A DNA stretch of 64,000 nucleotides from Kiritimatiellales bacterium. GTDB taxonomy: Bacteria; Verrucomicrobiota; Kiritimatiellia; Kiritimatiellales; Tichowtungiaceae. The stretch spans positions 62,001 through 126,000 of the forward strand of contig JBBADV010000003.1 in NCBI GenBank assembly GCA_041656295.1, written 5' to 3'. Position numbers and translations under genes: made by a program. The notes beneath the pieces are model-generated. The model was not told the DNA's origin and did not search any database. It saw only the letters and a list, made by a program, of their open reading frames with translations. Below are positions 36,761 to 46,148 of this stretch, one piece after another (position 1 is the stretch's first letter; each line of letters starts with the position of its first letter).

Positions 36761-39319
36761 ATGAAAGGCTTAAGGATGAAGTCAACCCGTAGAAATTGCT
36801 TAAAGGCGGGCATTACCGCCGCCGGCATGCTGTCAGCCGGTCGAGTCTTTGGGCAGTCGGCCGGCGCTGTAACAGTTACCGGTACCGTATGCGATACCAA
36901 CAACCGGCCGCTTCCCAATGTTATGGTTTCTGACTCAGTCAGTGTTGTTTTAACGGATGCTGCAGGAAAATATCAGCTGACGGTTAGTCGTGATAGAACG
37001 CGATTCGTGTATGTTATTCTGCCTCGCGGATATCGCGGCACTGAAAAATATTCCACTGTCTTTCCCTGTGAGCCGATTCCGAGAACCGGGACAGCGGCAG
37101 TTTTGAATTTTGAATTATGTCCATGGGCTGCGTCGAACAAAGCGGAATTTACCGTTGCGCATTTTACTGACATTCACCTGTTAAACAGCACTGTGACGGC
37201 ATTCAAACAATTACTAACAGATATTGCAGATGCGCCAATACGACCGGACTTCGTACTCGATACCGGCGACTGTTTTAATGATAATCCCTGGGTAATAGGT
37301 TCGGTTTATGCAGATGCGTTGAAACAACTCGGAGACGTTCCATACTTCAGCACGATCGGCAATCATGATATTACCGGCGCCCGTGATGCCGGCACACCGG
37401 CGCCGGGATATGATGATTATCTTCAAGGAGGATACGAATATCATCTTGGTCCGGCGCAATATGCATTTCATTTCAGCGATTTTCTGTTTATCATTACACC
37501 GTTTCTCGACCAGAGCGGAGGCCGGTACACTACAGCGTATGTCAAAACATGGTTTGATAATCTCCTGCCGCTCATAAGCAAGGGGACAAAATTAATTCTA
37601 TGCACACATTCGCCGGTGCGCCCGGCACTCGTTGACGATGCACAGCAGTACGGACATACCGTCGAAGCGTCATTTACAGGGCATTATCATTCGCGGCAGA
37701 TGTATTACATCGACGACATGGTTAATATTAATTCTCCGCGCGCCTTGAACAGCGGCGATGACGGTTCCCCGAATGCGCTCGCGTGGATTACTGCATGCGG
37801 GGGAAAAATTACAGATGTTGAATACAGGCTCAGCACAGTAAAAAAATCCGTTGGGATCGTTTTGCCGGAAAACGATGCGCAGTATCGTCCCGGTGCATTG
37901 GATTTTTCGGTTGCAGTTTATGATGCTTTTGATCCGCCGGTTCAGGTGCGCGGACGGATTGATTCCGGGGCATGGTTCTCTTTAACGCATCAAGACGGCT
38001 GGATGTGGAATGCAAAAAGCAGTGTGTCAGCAGACGGACAGCATACGGCTGAAATTGAGGTAGAATGGACTTCCGGTGTACCGGCCACGAGGAGTAAACG
38101 TTCGTTCAGAGTTTCCAGTAAAGCTCTTGAAATTCCGCTGGTGCAATCCGCTGGTGATTGGCCGCAGTTTCAGCGTAATGCACAACATTCTGGTGCGGGT
38201 GATCTTATTGCGGCAGACGGCTTTCGTCTGGCTTGGAGCACGCCGTTAAACCGGTGTGTAAATGTTGCATCACCAGTGGTTGAAAATGGCATGCTGTTTA
38301 TGGCAGTGGATGCAGATGGGCGTGCTGGTGAATCTGGCGTGATCGCGTTGGATGCAACCACCGGCAGAATTTTATGGCATTATAAAACCCGGTCTGCCGT
38401 GAAATGCAGCGCCGCTGTAAAAGACGGGATGGTTTATATTTCAACAATGCAGGGAATGGTGATTGCAATAAATGCGCTCACCGGCGGGAAAATCTGGGAA
38501 TACGATTTCGAATTGAATAGAACGAGCCGCGCGGCGTGGAATTATGCGGCGCCGGTTGTTTCCGATGATATCGTGTATACCGGTCCCGGCGATAAATTTA
38601 CAGCATTGAATAGATTTACCGGCGTAGAAATCTGGGAAACGTTTACGAATGCCGGGAGCAAACCCAAAGGGTGCTACATGCATCCAGCGATTGGTTCTGA
38701 TCTGGTCTATTTATCCATCCCATATCAGTATGGACTTATCGCTCTGGACCGAGTTTCCGGTGAAAAAATCTGGGAAAACAAAAAGAATCATGCGTCCAGT
38801 GCGCCGGTAGTTGACGGGACAGCACTATATTATCCGCACGAACGAAGTCTTGCCTGCTTAGATGCAGCGACGGGAGACGTCCGATGGTTAAAACCGCTCA
38901 GTGCATCCGGCGCGTCATGGGGGCTTTCTTCCCCGGCAGTGTCTGACAAGAAATTGTTTATCGGCACGCCGGATGGAAAAATTTTATGTCTCGATAAAAA
39001 TACAGGTGAAGCACAGTGGACTTTTTCCGGCGCCGGCACCGCACCGATTTTCCTTGGCGGGCGCGGGAGGGCGCCGGCAATCGCCGGTTCGCCGGTTATC
39101 GCCGGTGAGACGCTCTATTTTGGTGCGCCGTCCGGGCGTTTTATAGCGCTCGACTTCAATACCGGCACAGAACAGTGGAGCTATGACTTGCGAACTCCAA
39201 TCGGCTCTTCAGCAGCAGTTTCTGGAAATGCAATTTTTATCACCGGAATCGACGGAACCGTTAATGCATTTGCTGCGCCGGTACCGTCAGGATTAAAATT
39301 TTTGTTGCGCGGCAGTTAA
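36761..39319 (+). CDS. Tat-exported calcineurin-like phosphoesterase fused to PQQ-type beta-propeller
   Basis: 852 residues. A twin-arginine signal (STRRNCLKAG) is followed by a small carboxypeptidase-regulatory-like domain (about 45-110). The metallophosphoesterase core has DIH (Asp137, His139), LDTGDCFND, GNHD (His202) and GHYHSR. From about 460 to the end are repeats of the PQQ/quinoprotein propeller type (VIALDATTGRILWHY, VIAINALTGGKIWEYD, LIALDRVSGEKIWENK, LACLDAATGDVRW, ILCLDKNTGEAQWTFSG). Each domain is known alone; I do not recall this fusion as standard. AAGAAGG supports the ATG at 36761. It probably acts in the periplasm or on the surface; the phosphoester is unknown. Confidence 0.8.
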   Translation: MKGLRMKSTRRNCLKAGITAAGMLSAGRVFGQSAGAVTVTGTVCDTNNRPLPNVMVSDSVSVVLTDAAGKYQLTVSRDRTRFVYVILPRGYRGTEKYSTVFPCEPIPRTGTAAVLNFELCPWAASNKAEFTVAHFTDIHLLNSTVTAFKQLLTDIADAPIRPDFVLDTGDCFNDNPWVIGSVYADALKQLGDVPYFSTIGNHDITGARDAGTPAPGYDDYLQGGYEYHLGPAQYAFHFSDFLFIITPFLDQSGGRYTTAYVKTWFDNLLPLISKGTKLILCTHSPVRPALVDDAQQYGHTVEASFTGHYHSRQMYYIDDMVNINSPRALNSGDDGSPNALAWITACGGKITDVEYRLSTVKKSVGIVLPENDAQYRPGALDFSVAVYDAFDPPVQVRGRIDSGAWFSLTHQDGWMWNAKSSVSADGQHTAEIEVEWTSGVPATRSKRSFRVSSKALEIPLVQSAGDWPQFQRNAQHSGAGDLIAADGFRLAWSTPLNRCVNVASPVVENGMLFMAVDADGRAGESGVIALDATTGRILWHYKTRSAVKCSAAVKDGMVYISTMQGMVIAINALTGGKIWEYDFELNRTSRAAWNYAAPVVSDDIVYTGPGDKFTALNRFTGVEIWETFTNAGSKPKGCYMHPAIGSDLVYLSIPYQYGLIALDRVSGEKIWENKKNHASSAPVVDGTALYYPHERSLACLDAATGDVRWLKPLSASGASWGLSSPAVSDKKLFIGTPDGKILCLDKNTGEAQWTFSGAGTAPIFLGGRGRAPAIAGSPVIAGETLYFGAPSGRFIALDFNTGTEQWSYDLRTPIGSSAAVSGNAIFITGIDGTVNAFAAPVPSGLKFLLRGS

Positions 39320-39409
39320 TCTCGGCGCTAGTGAAGGCAAAAGTCCCCGGCATTCGCGACACAAAAAAAGCAACGATATAATCTGATAGAATATTTTCTG
39401 AAAAAGAAG

Positions 39410-39469
39410 TTGCGTAATTGAGCACAGGCTACTATCTTTTATATACGAAATTGATTTTAAATACGAAAA
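39410..39469 (+). promoter_or_regulatory. Promoter and putative operator of the sulfatase operon
   Basis: TTGCGT at 39410-39415, 17 bases, TATCTT at 39433-39438, then ATTTTAAATACGAAAA at 39454-39469, sixteen bases after the second box. These distances equal those in the copy at 36485-36544. A further ATATACGAAA lies at 39441-39450, eighteen bases before the matching ATACGAAA. The 16-mer ends ten bases before the ATG at 39480. Confidence 0.55.
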
Positions 39470-39479
39470 TTTATAAAAT

Positions 39480-41003
39480 ATGAAAAAACGACACATTGTA
39501 ATTATTATGACCGACACGCAGCGCAAGGACATGGTGAGCTGCTACGGCAATCCCGATATGAAAACACCGCAACTTGACCGGCTGGCCGCCGGCGGTGTGC
39601 GATTTGAAAAGGCCTATACCTGTCAGCCGGTCTGCGGACCGGCGCGCGCCGCGCTCTTTACCGGCACATGGCCGCACATTAATAATGCCTGGTCGAACTG
39701 CATGGCGCTGGATGCGAATACGCGCACCGTGGGACAGCGGGCGCAGGCGCTCGGGTTGCACACAGCGTATATGGGCAAATGGCATCTGGACGGCGGCGAC
39801 TATTTCGGCTGCGGCATCTGTCCGGACGGCTGGGATCCGGCGTACTGGTATGATATGCAAAATTATCTCGACGAACTCACGCCGGAAGAGCGGAAACGTT
39901 CGCGGCAGGAAAAAACAAATTATGCCGCCGCCGGTGTTACGGATGAGTTTACATTCGGACACCGTGTTGCAAACCGCGCGGTGGATTTTCTCGAAAATCA
40001 CGGTGATGAAGATTTTCTGCTCGTCGTTTCGTTCGATGAACCGCACGGCCCGTTTTTAACGCCGAAACGCTTTCTCGATATGCACCGCGATACAACGCTG
40101 CCGTGGATGGAAAACATGGCCGATCCGCTGATGAACAAACCGGAACATCAGCGTGTTTGGGCCGGTGATAATCTGAAGCAGACAGACCGCCGGAATCTTG
40201 ATCTGCACTGGCAGAGTTTTTTTGCCTGCAATTCATTTGTTGATTATGAAATCGGGCGAGTAATTGATGCGATTGATGAATATGCGCCGGATGCATTAAT
40301 CATGTACACTGCCGATCACGGTGACATGCTGCAGAGTCACCGGCTGATGAATAAAGGTCCAGTGATGTATGATGAAATCACCAACATCCCGTTCATTGTG
40401 CGCTGGCCCGGCGTAATTCCGGAAAATTCGGTGAGCAATAATTTGATGTCGCACATCGACGTTGTTTCAACGGCGCTGGATGCCGCCGGATGTAAAGCAC
40501 CGTCCAAAGTGCTGCAGGGCAAAAGCATGGTGCCGATGTTCCTGAATCTGGATGAACAAACGAATGAAGAAATTTTTATCGAATTCGGCCGCTACGAAAT
40601 CGACCACGACGGCTTTGGCGGATTTCAGCCGGAGCGCTGCATTCGCGGTGATCGTTATAAATTAACAATCAATCTGCTTTCATCCGATGAACTGTATGAT
40701 ATGCAAAACGATCCCGGTGAAATGAACAATCTGATTCTGTCGCCGGAACACGAAACCGTCCGCAACGGACTGCACGATAAACTCATCGAATGGATGAATG
40801 TTACACGTGACCCGTTCCGCGGCTATTACTGGCTGCGCCGTCCGTGGCGCGCCGATGCACCCGAAGCAACGTGGTCATTTACCGGTTTTACGCGTCAACG
40901 CGAATCGGATGACGGTGAACCGTGCCAGCTTGATTATGACACCGGTCTACCGATGGAAAAAGCAGTACGAAACAAAAACGTTCCAGAGTACGCCGATATT
41001 TGA
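39480..41003 (+). CDS. S1-family sulfatase, no signal peptide
   Basis: 507 residues. The formylglycine motif C-x-P-x-R is CGPARAALFTG (Cys52). The metal site begins IIMTDTQRKDM; MGKWHLDG and YTADHGDML are further family motifs. It lacks a signal peptide, unlike the two sulfatases downstream, so it should act in the cytoplasm on imported sulfated sugars. It needs maturation of the Cys by an enzyme not found in this window. There is no ribosome binding site before the ATG, only AT-rich sequence. The symporter at 41012 follows within nine bases, so uptake and desulfation look coupled. Confidence 0.85.
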   Translation: MKKRHIVIIMTDTQRKDMVSCYGNPDMKTPQLDRLAAGGVRFEKAYTCQPVCGPARAALFTGTWPHINNAWSNCMALDANTRTVGQRAQALGLHTAYMGKWHLDGGDYFGCGICPDGWDPAYWYDMQNYLDELTPEERKRSRQEKTNYAAAGVTDEFTFGHRVANRAVDFLENHGDEDFLLVVSFDEPHGPFLTPKRFLDMHRDTTLPWMENMADPLMNKPEHQRVWAGDNLKQTDRRNLDLHWQSFFACNSFVDYEIGRVIDAIDEYAPDALIMYTADHGDMLQSHRLMNKGPVMYDEITNIPFIVRWPGVIPENSVSNNLMSHIDVVSTALDAAGCKAPSKVLQGKSMVPMFLNLDEQTNEEIFIEFGRYEIDHDGFGGFQPERCIRGDRYKLTINLLSSDELYDMQNDPGEMNNLILSPEHETVRNGLHDKLIEWMNVTRDPFRGYYWLRRPWRADAPEATWSFTGFTRQRESDDGEPCQLDYDTGLPMEKAVRNKNVPEYADI

Positions 41004-41011
41004 GAGGGGAA

Positions 41012-42619
41012 ATGAATTTTATTTCGACCATAACATTTTTTGGATTTATTGCACTGGTTGCGGTGATTTCGTGGTGGAAGGCTCGCGGTACAAATCTCAG
41101 CGCGACGACCGGATATTTTCTGGCCGGGCGCAGTCTCGGCTGGTATGTGATCGCCGCTTCATTAATTCTGACAAATATTTCAACGGAACAGCTTATCGGG
41201 CTGAACGGCAATGCCTTTTTACACGGTGCGTCGGTGATGGCGTGGGAAACAGTGGCGGCGGTTGCAATGGTTGCCATGGCGTTATTTTTTCTTCCGCGCT
41301 ATCTAAAAAGCGGAATTACAACCATTCCGCAGTTTCTTGAAATGCGCTTCGGGAAAAACGTGCGCACTATCGTCTCACTGATGTTTCTGGTTGCGCTGAC
41401 GCTGAGTTTCCTGCCGTTCGTTCTCTATTCCGGTGCGATTGGAATGAATAACCTGTTTAATGTCAGCGGACTGCTTGGCGTCAGTGAACGGGCGTCGCTG
41501 TGGATTATGATTATTGCTTTGGGGCTGGCGGGCGTTGCATATACGATTGTCGGCGGGCTAAAAGCAGCGGCGGTTTCAGATGGCGTGAACGGTGTTGGTC
41601 TGGTGATCGGCGGATTTTTAATTCCGGTACTCGGTTTGTGGAAACTGGGCGATGGAAGTTTTTATGAAGCGTTCCGCATTATGACTCAAAACCGTCCGGA
41701 AATGCTGTCGCCGGTCGGCGGGCCGGAATCCAGCGTGCCGTTCAGTACGCTGTTCACCGGAATGCTGATCATCAACCTGTTTTACTGGTGCACGAACCAG
41801 ATGATCGTTCAGCGAACGCTTGCGGCGAAAAATCTGGCGGAAGGACAGAAGGGTGTACTATTTGCCGCGTTCCTGAAAATTCTCGGCATCGGTATACTTG
41901 TCCTGCCCGGAATTATTGCATGGCATTTACATGCGCAGGGGAAAATCACGGTGTCGCATCAAGACGTGGCATATCCGGTGCTGGTTGCCAATGTGCTGCC
42001 TTCGTGGATGACCGGATTTTTCGGAGCGGTCATGTTCGGTGCAATTCTAAGTTCATTTAACGGCGGGCTGAACAGCGTAACCACACTGTTCAGCGTTGAC
42101 TGTTATAAAAATGTTTTACACAAAAATGCCACGGAGCGTGAAACGGTGGCTGCCGGACGGATTTTCGGCCTGGCGCTGGTTGTGCTTTGCATTCTGATTG
42201 CGCCGGAAATTGCAAACGCGCCGGACGGACTTTATACGCTGATGCGCAAGCTGATGGCATTTTTTAATATTCCGATTCTTGCCATCATTCTACTCGGCGT
42301 GCTTTCAAAACGCGCGACAGCATTGTCAGTGTACATCGCCGTGCCGATCGGGATTCTGTTCTACGGCTGGTTCGGGTTTTATAAGAACGGAGTATTTTTC
42401 AGCAATCCTGTTCATTGGCTGCATGTCGCCGGAATCAATCTTCTGCTGATTTTAATGATCATGTTTTTTATCCGCCTGCTCAAACCGGCAGCGGAAAAGT
42501 ATGTACAAAAATATACCGGCGAAGTGGATCTGACATTCTGGAAAGGCGCAAAGATTTCCGGCGCGGCGGTGATCCTGCTGGTTGTGTTGCTGTATTGGGG
42601 CCTGACGTTAATTGCGTAA
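41012..42619 (+). CDS. Sodium:solute symporter (SGLT-like branch)
   Basis: About 535 residues with around 14 helices. ATG at 41012 follows GAGGGGA; a TTG at 41000 overlapping the sulfatase is less likely. SSS traits: TTGYFLAGRSLGWYVIAAS, NISTEQLIGLNG, and SGITTIPQFLEMRFGK. It is close in type to the symporter at 34562 but lacks its long soluble loop. Its place directly after a cytoplasmic sulfatase and before a surface GH43 suggests it imports sulfated oligosaccharides or monosaccharides. Confidence 0.85.
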   Translation: MNFISTITFFGFIALVAVISWWKARGTNLSATTGYFLAGRSLGWYVIAASLILTNISTEQLIGLNGNAFLHGASVMAWETVAAVAMVAMALFFLPRYLKSGITTIPQFLEMRFGKNVRTIVSLMFLVALTLSFLPFVLYSGAIGMNNLFNVSGLLGVSERASLWIMIIALGLAGVAYTIVGGLKAAAVSDGVNGVGLVIGGFLIPVLGLWKLGDGSFYEAFRIMTQNRPEMLSPVGGPESSVPFSTLFTGMLIINLFYWCTNQMIVQRTLAAKNLAEGQKGVLFAAFLKILGIGILVLPGIIAWHLHAQGKITVSHQDVAYPVLVANVLPSWMTGFFGAVMFGAILSSFNGGLNSVTTLFSVDCYKNVLHKNATERETVAAGRIFGLALVVLCILIAPEIANAPDGLYTLMRKLMAFFNIPILAIILLGVLSKRATALSVYIAVPIGILFYGWFGFYKNGVFFSNPVHWLHVAGINLLLILMIMFFIRLLKPAAEKYVQKYTGEVDLTFWKGAKISGAAVILLVVLLYWGLTLIA

Positions 42620-42632
42620 AACAGGAGGAGAA

Positions 42633-43799
42633 ATGAAGTTATCAAAAACCGTGTTTCGATGGGTGTTTCCGGTTGTTTTCGGCATCACATTAACAGCATG
42701 CGCTAAACAGTATGACCGGTTTTATCCGGGTGCGGAATGGAAGGATACTTCCGGCGTGGCAATTAATGCACACGGCGGCGGGCTGCTTTATCACAACGGT
42801 GTTTATTACTGGTACGGCGAACATAAAATTGAAGGGAAAGCGGGAAACAAGGCGATGGTCGGCGTACATTGCTATTCATCAACAGATTTATATAACTGGA
42901 AAGATGAAGGGATTGCGCTGCCGGTATCAGAAACGCCAGGCAGTGAGATCGAAAAAAGCTGCATCCTCGAGCGGCCGAAAGTGGTCTTTAATAAAAAAAC
43001 CGGCAAGTTTGTCATGTGGTTTCATCTGGAATTTAAGGATACCGGCTACAGCACTGCGCGCAGCGGTGTAGCCGTCAGCGACACACCGGTTGGCCCGTTT
43101 CAATATCTGAAATCATATCGCCCGAACGCCGGAAAATGGCCGCTGAATCTTTGTGAAACGCGAAAAACCATTCCGACAGAAGCGGAGATTATCCGTATTA
43201 ATGCGCGCGATAATACGCTGCTTGATATCGTGCAGCAGAACATTCTCGGCCGCGATTTTGAAACCGGGCAGATGGCGCGAGATATGACGGTGTTTGTGGA
43301 TGACGATGGCGCCGCGTATCACTTTTATTCATCTGAAAATAACAGCACGATGCATGTGTCGAAGCTGACCGACGATTATCTTGCTCCTACCGGAGAATAT
43401 GTCCGCATTTTTGAACACCGCTGGATGGAAGCGCCGGCGGTTTGCAAACGGAACGGAAAATATTACCTGATTGCCAGCGGCTGCACCGGCTGGGCGCCGA
43501 ATGCGGCGCGCGGCGCGGTGGCGGAAAATATATTCGGCCCGTGGGTGGAGCTGGAAAATCCAAGCATCGGCGTGAATCTGCAAAACGGGTTCGGCCCGGA
43601 AAAAACATTCGGTGCGCAAAGCACATACATTCAGCAGGTGCAGGGAAAGAAAGATGCATACATTGCAATGTTCGATATCTGGAATCCTGAAAATGCGATC
43701 GATGGACGTTATGTCTGGCTGCCGATTGAATTTACCGGAGCGATCCAGTTCAGGATTGAATGGCAGAACGAATGGGATCTGTCGGTGTTTGATAAATAA
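42633..43799 (+). CDS. GH43 glycosidase, GH43_24-like (exo-beta-1,3-galactanase type), lipoprotein
   Basis: About 388 residues. The ATG at 42633 has AGGAGGAG upstream; the in-frame TTG at 42612 would overlap the symporter. The N-terminus is a lipoprotein signal (ITLTAC). Sequence traits recall subfamily 24: NAHGGGLLYHNGVYYWYGEH, ILERPKVVFNKKTGKFVMWF, YHFYSSENNSTMHVSKLTDD and CTGWAPNAARG. Members remove galactose from beta-1,3-galactan, which would make galactan the target; this is from recall of the subfamily, not a search. A broken relative lies at 33945. Confidence 0.75.
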   Translation: MKLSKTVFRWVFPVVFGITLTACAKQYDRFYPGAEWKDTSGVAINAHGGGLLYHNGVYYWYGEHKIEGKAGNKAMVGVHCYSSTDLYNWKDEGIALPVSETPGSEIEKSCILERPKVVFNKKTGKFVMWFHLEFKDTGYSTARSGVAVSDTPVGPFQYLKSYRPNAGKWPLNLCETRKTIPTEAEIIRINARDNTLLDIVQQNILGRDFETGQMARDMTVFVDDDGAAYHFYSSENNSTMHVSKLTDDYLAPTGEYVRIFEHRWMEAPAVCKRNGKYYLIASGCTGWAPNAARGAVAENIFGPWVELENPSIGVNLQNGFGPEKTFGAQSTYIQQVQGKKDAYIAMFDIWNPENAIDGRYVWLPIEFTGAIQFRIEWQNEWDLSVFDK

Positions 43800-43808
43800 G
43801 GGATGATC

Positions 43809-46148
43809 ATGAGAATTCAGAATTTTGTTTTTATTGCACTGACGGTTCTCGCCGGTTCCGGAGCCGGTTTTTCTTATTCAATAGAAAGCGCGTCCGCCGC
43901 AAAAATGGCTGTGCCGGAATCCGGGTTTTATGTTCTGCGCGTTAATGCGCCGAAGGCAGCGAAAATTTCCGGCGGAATTGATGGGCTGCAGCTTTTATCG
44001 GATGCTGTTTCTGCCGGTGGCTCCACATTACCGCTGGGTTTTATTGTAAAAGATGAAACCGTGTGTGTTGAAGCAGAGCCGGTGCTTGCCGCATCCGCAT
44101 TTTCACTGGATAAGGCCGCCGCAAAAACGATAAAAAATGAAACAGGCCGGCAGCTCGGTGCAGGCGAAACAGTTTTGCATCAGGTTGCTGAATCCGGTTT
44201 TTACGGATTAGTAAACGCCAAAATAAGCGCACCGTCTTCCGGCGCCGCCTTGCCGGAAATTCAGGTGTTCGTCGGAGATCAGGCGCCGGTTTTGCGCCGG
44301 CAGATTAACGGTGCAACGGAGTTTGATACAGAGATCGGCTGGCTTGGTTCCGGCGATCGCATCTGCATTGAACTTTCCGGCGCCGGAAATTTTTCAGCGG
44401 ATTATGATATCGTCTATCTGGAAAGCCCGGATATCCGGACGCAGGTGGATAACGGTTGCAGCGCCGGGAAATCTTCGATCCGGATTCATCCCGGACGTTA
44501 TTATGCCGGAGGTTATCATCCGGCGGAAATTTATCTGACGAACCGGTCCGATATAGATATTAATGCCCATGGTGTCCGGATGGTTATCCGCAATGTCCAG
44601 CGGCGCGTGCTTCAGGTGGAGTCTTCGTCAAATATTACATTAAGAGGCCTGATTTCCGATTATGATCCGCTGCTGTTTTCGCAGGGAACAATTCTGGATG
44701 TGGCGGCAAACGGTTCATGGATTGATATGGCGGTTCATACCGGATATCCGGCGCCGAACTGGCCGGATGCCGATCGTTTAATGGTGCATCATTCCGACTC
44801 GCTGATGCGGAAAAAATTTTCCAGAGACCTTCGTCTGTCCGGCATTGTGAAGCAGAGCGATTCAACGTACAGGCTGATTACAACAACCCGCCATACAGAT
44901 CACGGCTGGAGTGCCGGCGATTATGTCAGCACGCCGAATCAGGCAATGGGTTATACTGTCTGGATTAAAGACAGCGCCGGAATTGTTCTGCAGGATGTCA
45001 CACTGCATTGCGCGCGCGGCTGGAGCATTTGCGAATACATGAGTACCGGCTGTGCCTACGAGCGCGTAAATCTGATTCCGGGGCCGCGGCCGCTGCTGGC
45101 GGAAGTTGCCCGCCTGCGGAGCGCGCATTCCGACGGCATTCACAGTAAATTCGGCGATGTCGGCCCGCGTATTGAAAACTGCCGGTTTATCGGCCTCGGC
45201 GACGATGCCATTGCGATTCACGGCGGCTTCGGTGTTGTTTTAAAAAAGACCTCCGGCAAAACGCTGGATATTTCTGCACAGGATGAAATTTTTCATCCCG
45301 GCGACACGGTTCGTGTTTATAACGACACCACCGGAACATTTGTTGAACGGAAAATTGTTGCAGTTGGAGATTCGGCAGTGCCGCTGCAGGATGTTCAGAC
45401 ACTGCTGGCGGAAAAATATCCGCGCTACTCTTTCCGCGGGCTTTATAAAGTTGTGATGACGGTAACGCTGGACAAGGCGGTTGACGCGGAGCCGGGAGAA
45501 TTGATGTCGAACCGCAACCGCAACGGATCCGGGTTCGTCGCGCGCAATAATGAAATATGCAATACCCGGGCACGCGGGATCATCATTAAAGCGTCCGATG
45601 GTGTGATCGAAGGCAACACGATCAGTCATTGTGCGCTGCCCGGAATTCTGCTGGCGGCGGAGGCGGATAATTTTATGGAAGCGGATATGGTTTCGAATGT
45701 GATTGTCAGCAGCAATGTGCTGAATTCCGTCAATGAAGGCTGCCATGCTTCCGACCGGCTGATTCATGCCGGCGCAATTACCGTTTCATTTTCCGGCAAG
45801 AACGTGATCGGCCACTTCAATCTTCAAATCAACGATAACGAATTTGTGAATGTCGGCGGAGTGAATATCAACATCAACAACGCCGGCAATGTTTCCATAA
45901 ACCGTAACCGGTTCATTAATTCGCACGGGTATAAAGACAATGCCGCTGAAAAACTCGGTGTGAATAACGGTTCGTTCATTCATGTTGATAACGCGATGGA
46001 CGTTACACTGGGCAGCGGCGCGGATGCCAATGTCTATCAGAATCCCGGTCCGTACATCGACAAAGCAAATTTGATCAGTATCGGCGCCAACGCGAAAAAC
46101 GTTACCGGTAAAATTTTATCAGACAGTGAAGCAAAAAAAATAAAATGA
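43809..46148 (+). CDS. Secreted parallel beta-helix protein, GH110-like, long form
   Basis: About 779 residues. ATG at 43809 is six bases after AAGGG; the ATG at 43803 touches it. Signal peptide to about GAGFSYS. The N-terminal 220 residues look like a beta-sandwich absent from the other beta-helix proteins here. The beta-helix holds LRGLISDYDPLLFSQGTI and the Asp pair in CRFIGLGDDAIAIHG (Asp465-Asp466), matching the GH110-like set. Several repeats NxxxINxNxAGNVSINRNRF follow near the C-terminus. Probably an exported alpha-galactosidase-like enzyme; substrate and activity are not proven. Confidence 0.7.
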   Translation: MRIQNFVFIALTVLAGSGAGFSYSIESASAAKMAVPESGFYVLRVNAPKAAKISGGIDGLQLLSDAVSAGGSTLPLGFIVKDETVCVEAEPVLAASAFSLDKAAAKTIKNETGRQLGAGETVLHQVAESGFYGLVNAKISAPSSGAALPEIQVFVGDQAPVLRRQINGATEFDTEIGWLGSGDRICIELSGAGNFSADYDIVYLESPDIRTQVDNGCSAGKSSIRIHPGRYYAGGYHPAEIYLTNRSDIDINAHGVRMVIRNVQRRVLQVESSSNITLRGLISDYDPLLFSQGTILDVAANGSWIDMAVHTGYPAPNWPDADRLMVHHSDSLMRKKFSRDLRLSGIVKQSDSTYRLITTTRHTDHGWSAGDYVSTPNQAMGYTVWIKDSAGIVLQDVTLHCARGWSICEYMSTGCAYERVNLIPGPRPLLAEVARLRSAHSDGIHSKFGDVGPRIENCRFIGLGDDAIAIHGGFGVVLKKTSGKTLDISAQDEIFHPGDTVRVYNDTTGTFVERKIVAVGDSAVPLQDVQTLLAEKYPRYSFRGLYKVVMTVTLDKAVDAEPGELMSNRNRNGSGFVARNNEICNTRARGIIIKASDGVIEGNTISHCALPGILLAAEADNFMEADMVSNVIVSSNVLNSVNEGCHASDRLIHAGAITVSFSGKNVIGHFNLQINDNEFVNVGGVNININNAGNVSINRNRFINSHGYKDNAAEKLGVNNGSFIHVDNAMDVTLGSGADANVYQNPGPYIDKANLISIGANAKNVTGKILSDSEAKKIK

